In this document: positions 29,595 to 40,159 of the stretch, in pieces
How the letters are laid out: every line of letters begins with the position of its first letter
How positions within the stretch are numbered: position 1 is the first letter of the stretch
Assembly: GCA_013115135.1 (NCBI GenBank)
Contig: JABANP010000398.1
Coordinates: 1 to 50,714 of the forward strand
Source: Perkinsus olseni
Taxonomy: Eukaryota > Perkinsozoa > Perkinsida > Perkinsidae
Length of the DNA stretch: 50,714 nucleotides
Direction of reading: 5' to 3'
Position numbers and translations under genes: made by a program
The notes under the pieces: generated by a model
The model's database searches: none
Seen by the model: only the letters and a program-made list of their open reading frames with translations
What the model was told of the DNA's origin: nothing

Positions 29595-31375
29595 ATGACC
29601 ATTCCAAGGCCACCGCCACGATTCCGGCCCAGTCAAACGCGACAGTCGAGGGTATCATGTGGAGAGGATCCACGTGGGAGTGTCACTCCTATGAATATGC
29701 CTCATGCCCCTTCGAACAGTACGAGCTCTGCCGCTCTCGACAGGAAGCCTCGGTTGTATGATGAGAGTGGTGCGAGGAATGGTCCATCGGAAGGCAAGGT
29801 GGATGAGGACAACAGGTAGCATCGTGTGGAACTGGCAAGCAACTACCTACCCTTTCGCGTCGTCATCAACTCATCACTCCTGGCATCACCGTTCATCATC
29901 AGACTTCACCAAGTATCGTATGCTGACACAGCTAGCTCGGCAAGAGAGGAAGATTCACATCTTTTGGCCTTCCCACCGATACCACGATTCATGCATACGC
30001 CCAACAGCTCACAGCACTCCGATCAGCGAGGGGACGTGAGTGAAGTATCGGAGGCTCAGTCAGACGACGCAACGGCATCAACATCGATGATACCTCGCAT
30101 AGCATCGAGTATTCCTGTTAATAGTGGTCCGTCTTCGAAAACCCCGCCCAGGGGCGACTCAAAGTTGATTTATGAGCGCCGAACTTCAACACGACGGGAT
30201 TTCAGTAAACACGGGAAAGGTCGGAATCGAACCGAGCTCCTCACCCGTCCAGTATTGAGCGGTAGACGGCAGGGCTCGATCGGAGACCGGGTTAGCGGTT
30301 TACGCCATCATGCGGCGGATAGACTGAGGCACAATGGGAGGCTATCATATCTATCGATGGATACTGCGTCCGTCAAGTTGGGGGAATCGACCTCAGCAAA
30401 GGGAGAACAACGGAAAGAACTGAATGATAAGATTCAGTGCGGATGACATGAGCATTGGGGCGGTACCCAGGATGGTTGGAGGTCCTCAGATCCTTCCTTA
30501 CACGTATGGAGCAACAAAAGGTATTGTCTGCCCGTAAGATAGAGGCTCTTCGAAGGCAGCACCAACCGCCCCATCACTTGGAACCCAATCCTGAGTCAAT
30601 ATGCCGGTCCGAAAGGAGAGCACAGAGGACATCGGCGCCACGCAGGACAACAAGCAACAGCACTGCTGCGTTGTAAGCCTGGTGCAGCAGCTCCGTGCAT
30701 GAAGGTGTCCTCACAGGTATGAGAGAGGAAAGCATTACTTACAAGAGAGGAAGTGCCGTTTGGAGTGTCTCCGACGCCAACTGCAGCAGAAGGAGCTCCA
30801 GCAGTGCACCTTTCGTCCACATACCAGTCGCCAACTACCTCGTACGTCCAAGACTGATGTCACCGATAAAAGCAGTGCTGCTTCTGTATCTTGGTAAAAT
30901 CCCTTTACCACGTCATGCCAATCGCTCCTCCTTCAGTACCACACTACCGTCTACTCGTCCTCGCTCCGCCAATCGATATGCCCGCTCCCCCGCTACCATC
31001 AGTGATGTCTGTCGCTTCGGCCATGAGGAGCACTCCTCCTCTGAAATATTGGCTGCCTCCCGTGTGAGCCCCTGTAGCCTCGATAGGCGGATAGAGGAGC
31101 TCGAGGCTATAGCCCTCACTGACAGGAGCTCTGCTGTATACCCGGAGTCTGATAGGGATAGATCCGAGGATGTCATTGCTGATTGCCTTCTCTTCGATTC
31201 CCATACTCGACCTTCGTCACAAGAAGAATACTCTCTCGATGATGATGGTGATGAGGGGCCACGACGCGTCGATAGACGGTTGTTCAACAAGTGGATGGCA
31301 GAGGAGTCCAGGATACCACAGTTTGAGTGTATTGCTCAAATATCGGATCTTCTGGTCGATTCTATTCATGATTGA
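29595..31375 (+). CDS. Large disordered coiled-coil protein with CTFRP motif
   Basis: Start ATG 29595 (MTIPRPPPRFRPSQTRQ). The first intron (GTAGCA...CATCAG) joins DNR to LHQVSYADTASSARE. Long Ser/Arg-rich exons follow to about 30440, then FLTRMEQQKVLSARKIEALR, and after a GTAAGC intron a frame containing YLQERKCRLECLRRQLQQ (coiled coil) and LQQCTFRPHTS. The last exon from about 30947 is Ser- and Asp-rich and ends ECIAQISDLLVDSIHD, stop 31375. EC/QC-T-F-x-P blocks recur in protist cytoskeletal and basal-body proteins, so a scaffold role is possible but unproven. About 480-520 aa. Note that the largest frame over 30695-30900 is not the one I think is used. Confidence 0.6.
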
Positions 31376-31527
31376 TGTACATGCAGCATTCAAGTGATTT
31401 GTCGGCTATCTGCGTGCCTTGTTACCAATAGTCATTGAATGGCATGAAGGGGGCACTTGCAGCAACGCAACAACAACAACAACGATGGAAATTCCGACTA
31501 GAAAATACTGTCGTGGAGTGGTCATGT

Positions 31528-32753
31528 TTATCCGAATGTTCCATCCTCGTCCGACGAGGACTCGAATGACGAACTATCGGAGTAATGCTCGGTGAAAGGG
31601 TCCTGAGTGTGGAGTGTGAAATCGTAGCGGTGAGGCCTGCAGCTACCACGGGCGGCTCCGTTGAGCTTGCCTTGACTGATGCAAAACGCTGAGCGATTGG
31701 CTGCAACTCTCCAGCCCGATAAGCTGCCAGCAATGCAGCCACAGCTCGCTCCTTCGGACTCCGGTGCTCCTCATGGAATACGTCAGCGGGCTGCCCCTGT
31801 TCTTCGCTAGCGATCGGAGGGTCCGTCTCCTGACACGTAAGTCGATCACACCCCCTCCGGGCATGGAGGAAGGCTGCTCCCCGCCCTACGTCTCCGACTA
31901 TCTCTTCTGATGTCGGAGCTGAGGCTCCGACTTCCAGTGCGTCGGGCTCCACCGTCTTGAACCTTCGGTAGTGTCTCCGTCGTCCATGGCGGCCCTGAGG
32001 ATAACCTCTCCGTTCGACATACAGCAGCAGCAGCCCACCTTAGGACGCTCGGGGAGGACCTGCCGATCGGGTGGGGGGGCTCCTTCTGTATGTACAGTCC
32101 CTCCATGTGTGCTACTCCGTTTGACCGGAGCCTGGGAGGATCGAAGATCATAGCTGTAGGCCGGTAGCGATCCAGACAGGCGGCTCTCACCAGGCTTCGT
32201 CTTCTCCGAGAGCTGACCGCCGGTCGAGTTGTCGCACCTTTGTCCCTACTTTTGGCGTCTGAATCGATGGCTATTTCAGGAAAGTGGTTGATGAAACAGG
32301 GCCGCTTACGGGGTACATCGAAACTCCAGCCCCTAGCGGTAGCAATACCATTCTTCCGGGCCGTCGCAGTCTCCACCACATGACGGCGTAGCTGCTCTTG
32401 TGTCAATGGATGGTCCTGGGCAACTTCCAAGAAGACAGATCATCAGCTCGAGATGGGTCGCGTAGTCCATACCAAAAGGATCCTCCCCGTCCGAATCAGC
32501 ATTGACACGGGCGGCTGAGGGCAATTCAGCAGGCACTCCGACTCCCTTCGCTCTCGGGGGCGGTAGCAGTCGGCTGCTGCTGCTGCTGATCATTTGCGCC
32601 GTAGACATACGCCTCAAGAGCGGCACCCGACGAGGTCCTAGGCAATACACCACGGCTGAGCACACTCACCGGAGCCACTACACTACCTCCTTCCACCGGC
32701 GTGAGGCCTGCTGAAGACGCCGGCCTCCACCATTCTGGTCCGTCGTTTGCCAT
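31528..32753 (-). CDS. Disordered Gln/Ser/Arg-rich protein
   Basis: Start ATG 32753 (MANDGPEWWRPASSAG), with a Gln run near 32580 (five CAG codons). Then a segment with NADSDGEDPFGMDYATHLEL (about 32490), an Arg-rich part around 31960-32400 (HPLTQEQLRRHVVETATA, SSRRRRSLVRAACLDRYRP), a part with PKERAVAALLAAYRAGELQ near 31730, and a C-terminal DPFTEHYSDSSSFESSSDED tail with stop TAA at 31528. Introns join these in different frames and were not all placed. No domain is recognised. It diverges from the gene at 32846 with 92 bp between start codons. Confidence 0.45.
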
Positions 32754-32845
32754 CACTTCGCCACCCTCAGTGCCGACATGCAGTGGCTTTCTCAGTGGGC
32801 AGTTACTGGGCAAATACTCCGAAAGATGGAGGAGGAGCTGATGCC

Positions 32846-33215
32846 ATGGTTCCACCCATAGCGATGCCGCTGCCCGTCACTTGCCTCGTTAATCTCCTCC
32901 AGCACGTCAAAGATCGTACGAGCTGGAGCTCTCCCGTCGTCATTGAGAGAAGTCAGGACAATGAGCCTGAACGATGGGAAGGTCGCGTTACTACGGAAGA
33001 CTGCTTCTCCCTACCTAGTAAGGTTCCTCAACTGTTCCAATACTTGAATCGCTTTGGGTTGTATGCGGTAAGTGATCTATGAGGTTCATCTGCCGTTGGA
33101 TCATTAAGAAGAAGCATCATCTTACAAGATCACTCAGGATATGCCCCTGATGTTTCCATCATTAACTGCCTGCCGAGATCTGCTGATCTCAGAAGCGAGA
33201 ACAACTAAGGCCTGA
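32846..33215 (+). CDS. Small two-exon hypothetical protein
   Basis: Exon 1 runs 32846-33067 (MVPPIAMPLPVTCLVNLLQ ... LFQYLNRFGLYA), donor GTAAGTG. Exon 2 runs 33138-33215 (acceptor ACTCAG; DMPLMFPSLTACRDLLISEA, stop TGA). Both junctions are phase 0 and the product is 99 aa. The opposite strand of exon 1 is also open in register and reads protein-like (APARTIFDVLEEINEA), but it would need a GC donor and leaves no good start. The plus model with its strong GTAAGT donor is preferred. Family unknown. Confidence 0.5.
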
Positions 33216-33241
33216 GCTCGCAATCCTGGACTGTGTGTCCC

Positions 33242-34738
33242 TCATATCCCGGAACGGCAAATGACCCGTCTGCTAGGTTTCGTGTCGGACGGTATGTCGG
33301 TCCGTCTCCGTCTGTGCAGCCTCCCTAGTGACCGTTTCAATGCCTTATTATCCTGTATAAGGTGTAGAATCTGTTGCTGTACTTCATTCATATACCTTTC
33401 AGTATGATATAGGTTTGCTGGAGTGAATGGACCTCTCATCACTACTTCAACAGGCTGTAGTTGTCCTTCTCCACCTCTACGAATATCCGCGTTATCTCCC
33501 CCACATCCGAAATACCAGTAGCTGCAACCAGGAGGAGGAGGATTAGCAGATAGGTTCTCGTTCTGATTCTCACTCTGTTTAATGACTCGAAAGGCTCCCT
33601 CGATAACCTCTTGCTTCGCGAGGTGCTGCTGTATATGCCTCCTCTGTATCGCATTGAAGAGGGCCAACTTCAATATGCGACACTGTAATGTGGTCTCGGA
33701 AAAGTCCGCCTCCCCGTCGGCTAACTACATTCTAATGAAGACCAGGCGTTGTAGCAGATAATCGTACTATGCCTCCGCTGCTCAAGATAGATGAGGACAT
33801 GTTCCATGCCCCATAGATAGAGCCCGTGCTCGCCTTCTGCTGCACTCGGGACTCGTGCTCGAGTGAGCCCTGAGGTGGGTGAGGAATGGTAAAGGTGCCA
33901 TACACCACAACTGGCGTCCATGAGGTAGACCGTACAATCATCATTGTACTACTTTGATCTCTCCCACCAACCTGTAGGACTCCTCACGTTCGGTTTCCAC
34001 CTCGGTCTTCAACGCCTGTGTCAGCTGCCTCGCCCTTTCTAATCAAGATGAGCCCTTATCAGTAGGTTAGTGGGACACACTACGCGACACTCTATTCTGC
34101 GTATTAACATCGATCGTGGCGTTTCCTAATCTCTTCCTCGTCCGCGCTAGCTCGCCCTTCATCGCCTTGAGACTTCGGGCCATGTCATTTCTCTCCATCC
34201 TGAGGTCGGGTTAGCGGCATACCTCAGAGCCACTGCTCCATGTCACCTCGTTTTTGTAATCCTCTCCTTCACTCTATCGTTCTCGGTAGTGAGTGTGCTG
34301 AGCTTGTGTAAACCTCTGTCTAAACTGTCTTTGAGCTTGGACATTCCATTTACGTGTGCCTGTTCCCCAAATCAGAGCCGATGAATCTGATACCACCGAT
34401 CCAGACGAACGTTCGAATCCCTACGGAGTTTCTGCGACTCTGCCCGGCTGTAGAGAGAGCGGTGCGTCGCTCGGTTTCAGCCTTCTTTATATCAGCTACA
34501 AGAGTACTAACACGTCGTCTTGCGAGTTCGAGGTTGTAAGTAGTCACAGCTGAGGAAGGGAGCGTGTCATCTCCCGAATCCAGTAAGACATCTCCCAATC
34601 GATGCGAAAGGACCGGCTACCCAGCTGTCTTTGCACGACCCCCAATGACGCCGGTGTCGTGCTGTTGTTATCATCATTACCCCTGGGGCTCCTCATCGAC
34701 TCAGGTAGCGCAGGCAGCTTCTGAAAGACGTAAACCAT
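33242..34738 (-). CDS. Coiled-coil protein, unknown
   Basis: Probable start at 34738 (MVYVFQKLPALPESMR; the first codon may be upstream), stop at 33242. Blocks: WEMSYWIREMTRSLPQ; YNLELARRRVSTLVADIKKA followed by ETERRTALSTAGQSRRN (34350-34560); MERNDMARSLKAMKGELART near 34150; QALKTEVETEREESYR near 34000; a Ser/Gly exon 33730-33930; and a last exon 33242-33673 with helical ends (QQQILHLIQDNKALKRSLGR). Heptad-like spacing over most of the length suggests a long coiled coil, perhaps cytoskeletal. Exon joins are approximate. Confidence 0.5.
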
Positions 34739-34746
34739 CTCGCTAG

Positions 34747-35503
34747 GTTACGTGATTAACTCTGCAGAAGTCCGACGACGCAGCACTACTACTCCGACCG
34801 ACCAATCGCGGCTGGGGCCCTGATCTTCTCGTCCTTCCCTCCGACCATTCTCACTCAACCGTTCCCCATACGGCGATATATTCCCTCTCATGCTTCTTTC
34901 CACTCATGACTGCCACCTTTGAGGTTCTAGATGCATCATCGAGGGTGTTTGTATCACGGGCAAATCCAACCCGCATCACCTCACTTCACTGGCAAATCTA
35001 TTCAGCGTGTGACTGTGTACGTACCCCCTTCATAACAACACAACCCTGATACTGCTCGTGAAACCTTGGACATCTTATTATCAGCACAAGCAGTGAAGGG
35101 AACGGCGCATACCGCGATAACCACTATCTTTAAAGAACACTAACCGTCGATGATGACCCTTCACTGCTGCGAAGAGAATAAAACAGAATGAAGTACCGCT
35201 GTCACATTGAAGTGATGCAGTAGAGTAACAATAAGTGCTATTCACAGCACTTTCGAAGACCATAATAAACAACACATTCACACAATACTCTCCACGTGTG
35301 TTTGTTTTTGACCTCAACTTTGACTAACTTTTAGGGGATCGGACTAGACTTATGACTTATTATGAATCAGGTACAGCAATGGTAAAAGATACGGAAGACG
35401 GCATGAATAATGAGATTTACGGTAACACATATGGTGAGTAACCTGGAGACTCTGTACTAGCATGGTTGTGATGCCACGCCAGTAAAAGAGTCAGTTTGAC
35501 GCG
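34747..35503. other. Intergenic, no gene seen
   Basis: No supported gene. A 78-codon minus-strand frame at 35081-35317 starts without a good context and is Cys/Ser-rich, so I treat it as chance. Confidence 0.5.
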
Positions 35504-35641
35504 AGTGCTCTGGAGGGCAGAGCACTGCAAGTGGCTATCCCTCATGACGTCACAGTGTAACACCTTAATGAGGAAAAACAGGCGAGTCAGAATCGACCAG
35601 TGGTATCGACTTTATCTGGCTCGCAAAGGAAGGATAGCCAC
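35504..35641. ncRNA. Possible structured RNA, class unknown
   Basis: In the gap after the amino-acid transporter, 35504-35526 is a 9-bp hairpin (AGTGCTCTG / CAGAGCACT, 5-nt loop). Next to it, 35531-35540 (GTGGCTATCC) pairs perfectly with 35632-35641 (GGATAGCCAC). Inside that 10-bp stem, GCGAG at 35582 pairs with CTCGC at 35620, and TCGA pairs further in. Nested stems of this kind look like a folded transcript. On the minus strand a TTTT follows within about 20 nt. I found no match by eye to U1-U6, SRP or RNase P cores. The 3' hairpin followed by ACA on the plus strand loosely recalls H/ACA RNA. Confidence 0.35.
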
Positions 35642-35815
35642 AGATTTGACCGCTAAGACCCATACACAGGTCTAGTAGTCAAGCTTACGACGAAGAGCTG
35701 CTCCTCTTGGCTACATCGAGACGACAAGAGAGAGCAGCAATAAGAACAATACTGAATAACGTACATCGAATCTAATGATGGTAATGATGCTGTACTACGA
35801 CAGAGACTAGTGTCG

Positions 35816-37076
35816 TTACCAGCTAGAAATGACCGACCATGTGCCAACAACACCACTGAACACGCCAAGTACAATGCAGAATAGCATCAGAGCATACTCG
35901 CCGTACTTGAACCACTTGTTGCGATATCCCTTACCTCCGCTCCTCTTGGTGAGGACCCAGTAGAATCCCACAGGGAATAGCAACTGGAGGAATACACAGA
36001 GAGTGGCAGAGATGAGGTCCACTAGCTTACTGAATGCTGGGATCAACACAGCGATAGCGAAACAGAAAAACACCAGAACGGAACGAGCGAGGATCTTCAA
36101 CCACCATGGAACACTCTTCTTCTTACCCGACCACCTTAATAACATCCTCAACAGCGATACTAACAGGGTTCAGCATGACCAGGAAGTGACTGAAGCAAAC
36201 TACTTCGATAGCTGCTTCAACGATGATCAACAACCAGTCATTGGAAGACCGACCGTGAGCAATCGCCTCGCTGATGTTAGCATAGGTGACGAGATCCGTG
36301 CCAAAGCCAAGGTAACCAGCGAAACCGATGATAGCGAAGACAGCGCTGATGACAATCAGAGCGACACCACTCACTCTGGGGAAATCTTCGGGCTTCTTCA
36401 TGTCAACTACTAGAGTTGGGATCACCGGTGCAACGGTAAAAGCAAAGAAAAAGTTGGTCAAAGATACGACAGCGTCCATCAGAGACAATGGCCAGACACT
36501 GTGAACCTTCTCGGTTACCGGATCGGCAACCTCACGAGCCGAGGCTCCCACGACGGCTATACAGGTCACAATGGTAGCTCCCACTCCGATGGCGGAGACG
36601 AATGCTACTTCCTTCATACTAGGCAACCAAGATAGCGGAAGCATGACCAGAGTGAAGATGAGCTTCCACCAGAAGGTATCCACCGAAGGGACGAGGGTCT
36701 CCATGCCGTCCCCGACAAGGATGACTAGAAGCGCACACACGAACACTAGGTCGAGGTACACCACAAATGAGACGAAGGCCATACCAACAACGCCGAACGC
36801 ATCTTTACCAACAGCTTGGAAGGTTGGGAAGATACCATTGGATGCAGTCATACGCATACTCTTGTACAGCAGGACCATAGCATACTGAGCGAGCCCAGCT
36901 GCCAATATCAACAGTAGAACACCAACTACCCAGCCAGCTTGGGCGATTGCCTCTGGCAGTGCCAAGATGCCGACACCAATGGCAATCAGGCAGTAGTTGA
37001 CCACACTGCGGAAGTGAGAGGATCCATCAGGACGCCCGAGGACGCACTCGTTCACGATGCTCTGTTTGTCGCTCAT
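35816..37076 (-). CDS. AAAP-family amino-acid transporter, one-base frame break
   Basis: Start ATG 37076 (MSDKQSIVNECVLGRPDG), end stop 35816 after GTWSVISSW; about 424 aa if read through. About eleven hydrophobic segments are seen, the first being VNYCLIAIGVGILALPEAIA, the hallmark GxGxLxLP-A motif of AAAP/SLC38-type transporters. The reading frame stops at TAA directly after IKVVG (36123-36131), and the obvious continuation KKKSVPWWLKILARSVLVFF lies one base over. Removing one G of the GGG at 36126-36128 restores continuity. A sequencing or assembly error, a pseudogene, a +1 frameshift or a 16-nt intron (GTGGTC...AAGAAG) could explain it. No other damage is visible, so the gene is probably functional. 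Confidence 0.88.
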
Positions 37077-37371
37077 GTGTTGTCGTGGAGAAGTGTTAAG
37101 ACGAGTTAAACAGTAACTATGTGTGGATTGAAATATGTTTCCGAATTTTCGTGTTCGCTAGCCTAGGCTAGCATTGACACAAACGTAGACAGATCCGATG
37201 ATTCGGGCGTGACCGCCACCGTGGTGTTCACCCCTTGTTGCAGCGCAACTGTTGACGCAGCAGTTGCACGATTGAAGCACGCGACTATGAGAAAAAACAA
37301 CAAGGTTCGCAGGGTTGCATGGGCCCCTTGGCAATGGTCTAATTGTCCCAGCGTCGCACGGCAGTTGTGCG

Positions 37372-37379
37372 AAAAAAAA
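37372..37379 (-). terminator. Pol III T-run terminator of tRNA-Glu
   Basis: Eight T on the minus strand, 8 nt beyond the discriminator base of the tRNA; a normal RNA polymerase III stop signal. Confidence 0.85.
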
Positions 37380-37387
37380 GCTGAGAA

Positions 37388-37460
37388 TTCCGATGCGGGG
37401 ACTCGAACCCCGGTCGCGTGGGTGAGAGCCACGAATCCTAACCAGCTAGACTACATCGGA
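37388..37460 (-). tRNA. tRNA-Glu (anticodon CTC)
   Basis: On the minus strand the acceptor stem TCCGATG (37460-37454) pairs with CATCGGA (37395-37389), and A at 37388 is the discriminator. The D-arm has TAGTCTAGCTGG (A box), and the anticodon arm is GTGGCTCTCACCCAC with CTC in the loop. The T-arm has GGTTCGAGTCC (B box). There is no intron and no encoded CCA, as usual in eukaryotes. It decodes GAG. Confidence 0.95.
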
Positions 37461-37970
37461 GATGAGAAAATTTCCCACATCTTTAGCATTTCACCATTAT
37501 TATTCACCCCCGAGAAACCACGAACCTAGGGTATGGGTTGGAAGCTTCGCAAAGATCTCCCGTCGAAGATGAGGCAATCCGCACACATGACACAACTAAT
37601 TATGTATTAGTCAAATTGTAGAGAGGCCAACCGAATTGCACCCACGGCGCAACTCCTGCTATTCTCATCATCAGACTTGACGTTATCACCATCCATACTG
37701 GCTGGGGCAACAACGCCCGGTGAGCCCCTGCGAAGGCAGAGTATAACAACTTTCTCCATCAGACCCAAACACTACCGCTCTGTCGGGACCTTAACTCTTG
37801 CTCCAACGCCATCCAATGATGCACCACCAGTCCGTCCGGAACCGAGGGGAGTTGACCTTATCTCGTGAAACAATTTCCTAGATAGGGGCATAGCTCCGAG
37901 TGATGACCGTTGTCTGGGAGGGAACGGCGACCTAAAGATAACCGTAGCCTCATGAACAGTATGGGAGGGG

Positions 37971-38501
37971 TCACTCGTCACTAGGGGAAGAGCAACCGTC
38001 CTGTGGATTGGCTTGCTCTACTGTCCACTTAGTAGGAGGCTCTCTCTCAGGCTTGGGGTAGCGGAAAGTAAGCCAAACTCTCAAGGCAAGAACCGCCTTG
38101 TTCGGGCTAAAACCATATCTGCGGGGAAGAAGGGCAACAGTTGTGTCGATTGGTTCTGCAGCCTACGTGGAGATGCAATCGGCGATCATCTTATCATCAT
38201 CGATGAAGGCAAGTGCTGCTGGACCACACTTCTCTCTCGCAAATGGAATCAGCTCCTGTCGGACTTTCGCCATCGCCTCGGGAGTGCTCTACACACATAA
38301 GTTCACCAACAGTTATATCACGTCACTCAAGAAGGCGTCAGAGAGTCGTACTATAAATGCCACACTGGCGTTGAAAGCTGGCCACCGAAGTCCTGCCTGA
38401 CCAGTGTCACTGCATGCCGATGAGGGCACGGCGTGTCGATCAGATTGAGAGGCCGTCGAGGATGAGGGGAGCTACCATACACAGGAGACCTCGGCGCTCA
38501 T
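37971..38501 (-). CDS. Small globular hypothetical protein, four exons
   Basis: Start ATG 38501 (MSAEVSCV), intron GTAGCT...ATGCAG, then DTGQAGLRWPAFNASVAF, donor GTGATA, then STPEAMAKVRQELIPFARE. The next exon continues CGPAALAFIDDDKMIADCIS and joins YGFSPNKAVLALRVWLTFRY. It ends with stop TGA 37971-37973. All phases agree; about 115 aa. The dense pattern of hydrophobic and charged residues looks like a folded, conserved domain, but I cannot name it. Its start codon is only 13 bp past the stop of the upstream gene, with CAG just before TTCAATG. Confidence 0.6.
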
Positions 38502-38514
38502 TGAACTGCGACTA

Positions 38515-40072
38515 CTACACCTCCGCATCAGAAACGCTGCTGTTTTGAGGACGGCAACATCCACTGTAGCGGCATCCAGTCAGGACCTTCCACCACCCAG
38601 GGTGTATATACTCATCGAGATGATAGCGGTAGGCGAGGTAGTAATAGAGGGCGTAGAGGGCGAGCAGGACCACGGCTACCACAGAGCCAATCGCCAAACC
38701 AGTGGTGAATAACCAGTCCCAAAAGGATCTATCATCCGCTACTGCACGGGCAGCAGACGATGAGGGCGCTGCTAGGAATCTATATGTGCCTTGGAACTGC
38801 AAGCGTGGCCGAGACATAGTTGGCATCGCGGAAGACTGGAACAGCCGAGAGTACACCTTCCTTCCCCAACTCGAGGCAGCAGTCCTCTGCGATGATCACA
38901 AGAATGACTTCATTCTACACTCACATGGCACATCACCCTTCCCGAGGCATTGAGGGCAACGGACCTCACCAACACCCATGCACATCGGGCAGCATCTGAT
39001 GAGGACAGTATACAAGATGGAAGCAGCAGCAGGGTCGAAGAGGCAACGGTTGGCACTACACCTCGCCAGTGCCAACACAGCATTCACAGCGTTCTGTTAC
39101 TCTCACTGTAGCCGAGGAGTCGTTAGAGTTCACTGCTGCTACAGCTCTTAGCTGACAACAACGCCATCATAGACACTTCCCCAGACTTAGCACCTTCAAT
39201 CCCGAACTATCATGGCAATTGGGGCACGGCAAAAAGGCAATACCATGGCATGACAAGCATCGTAGTGCGGCCGAACCTACTAGGCTAGCACTTGTTACCT
39301 ACAGGTAGTAGTAGTAGACTACCTCGACACTCTCTACACATCATCCTTCCCTCCGCTCCAGGCAGGCATCTTACGCAGGCTAACTCTCCACCATGGGGAT
39401 GGATGCCGCTGCTGCTGCTGTCCCCCTACCGTGTCATCAGGCAACAGCATATTTTCTGTGAGCCGAGGGATGACTGCTCCCGGTGGGCTTATGTGGATCG
39501 CGCACCCCAAGCGGAGCCTTCCCCCTCCAGTAGTGCCTTCAACCGGGTAGAGGTCTCTAATGGTAGAGAACAGCTGACTAGCGCTGCTGAGATCGATAGC
39601 CTCCGTCTGCCACAGGGATAGTGTCCTTGATGGCAGCAGCAGCACACTGGAAGTGAAGCAGGCTAGCACTAAGCGTATCCGTGACTGGCACTCCAGCAGG
39701 TCCTCCCTGACACGCTCGAGAGGCATGACAAGTTCCCCTATACGTATGCCTCCAGAGGCATATGCCTCTGACGCCCGGACTGGCTGTGATGATGATGATG
39801 CCGAGAGGGTACTACGGACAGTACTAGGATTGATAGCCATCGCTGTAGCCTCGGCATTACTCTTTCGAGCTACTACAACGAATACATCATTATCTGAACG
39901 ATGACTACCGTCGATACATCAAGGAAGCAGCGGTACCTTTCATTCTATGTTGGCTCATGAACTGTGGTGTGAGTCCTAAGACGATGATATCTCGGATGAC
40001 GATGGCCTCTGGTAGAATGAACGGTCCCGAGGGAGCAGCAGTAGTGGAAGCATCGTCACTAGCTATAGCCAT
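38515..40072 (-). CDS. CxxC-rich (DnaJ zinc-finger-like) membrane protein
   Basis: Start ATG 40072 (MAIASDDASTTAAPSGPF), a 43-nt intron (GTACCG...TTCAG) after QHRMK, then VFVVVARKSNAEATAMA and a helical region to about 39620. CxxC motifs follow: ACVRC and MMCREC (near 39380), CLSCHGIAFLPCPNC (near 39230), CCPMCMGVGEVRCPQCLGKG with PCEC (38900-39000). The last exon 38515-38856 has one TM helix (IGSVVAVVLLALYALYYYLA) and ends SSVSDAEV. CxxCxGxG pairs are typical of DnaJ/BSD2-type zinc domains, often involved in protein folding; here without a visible J-domain. Membrane anchoring plus zinc finger suggests an organellar chaperone-like role, as inference. Middle exon joins are approximate. Confidence 0.58.
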
Positions 40073-40159
40073 AACATATTAGACAACGTGTTGGTCGCTG
40101 CTGAATCAGCAGTTGGATCCCACTAACACAAGGGCTGCATCGAAAAGAGTGCAGAAACA

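Noticed and set aside
30222..30260. T-arm-like GGTTCGATTCC on the minus strand
   Set aside because: No matching acceptor or anticodon stems at tRNA spacing; it lies inside the coding exon of the disordered plus-strand gene.
32859..33070. Minus-strand exon reading APARTIFDVLEEINEA
   Set aside because: It would need a GC donor and has no good start; the plus-strand reading has a GTAAGT donor and a matching terminal exon.
35582..35624. Possible truncated tRNA (GCGAG...CTCGC with a B-box-like GGTCGATTC)
   Set aside because: Only 43 nt between the ends and no anticodon arm; better explained as part of the larger nested stem structure.
36003..36413. 136-codon plus-strand frame across the transporter
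   Set aside because: Antisense of clear AAAP transporter coding sequence.
37163..37529. Open frames on both strands covering the tRNA
   Set aside because: The tRNA cloverleaf with A and B boxes and a T8 terminator explains this region.
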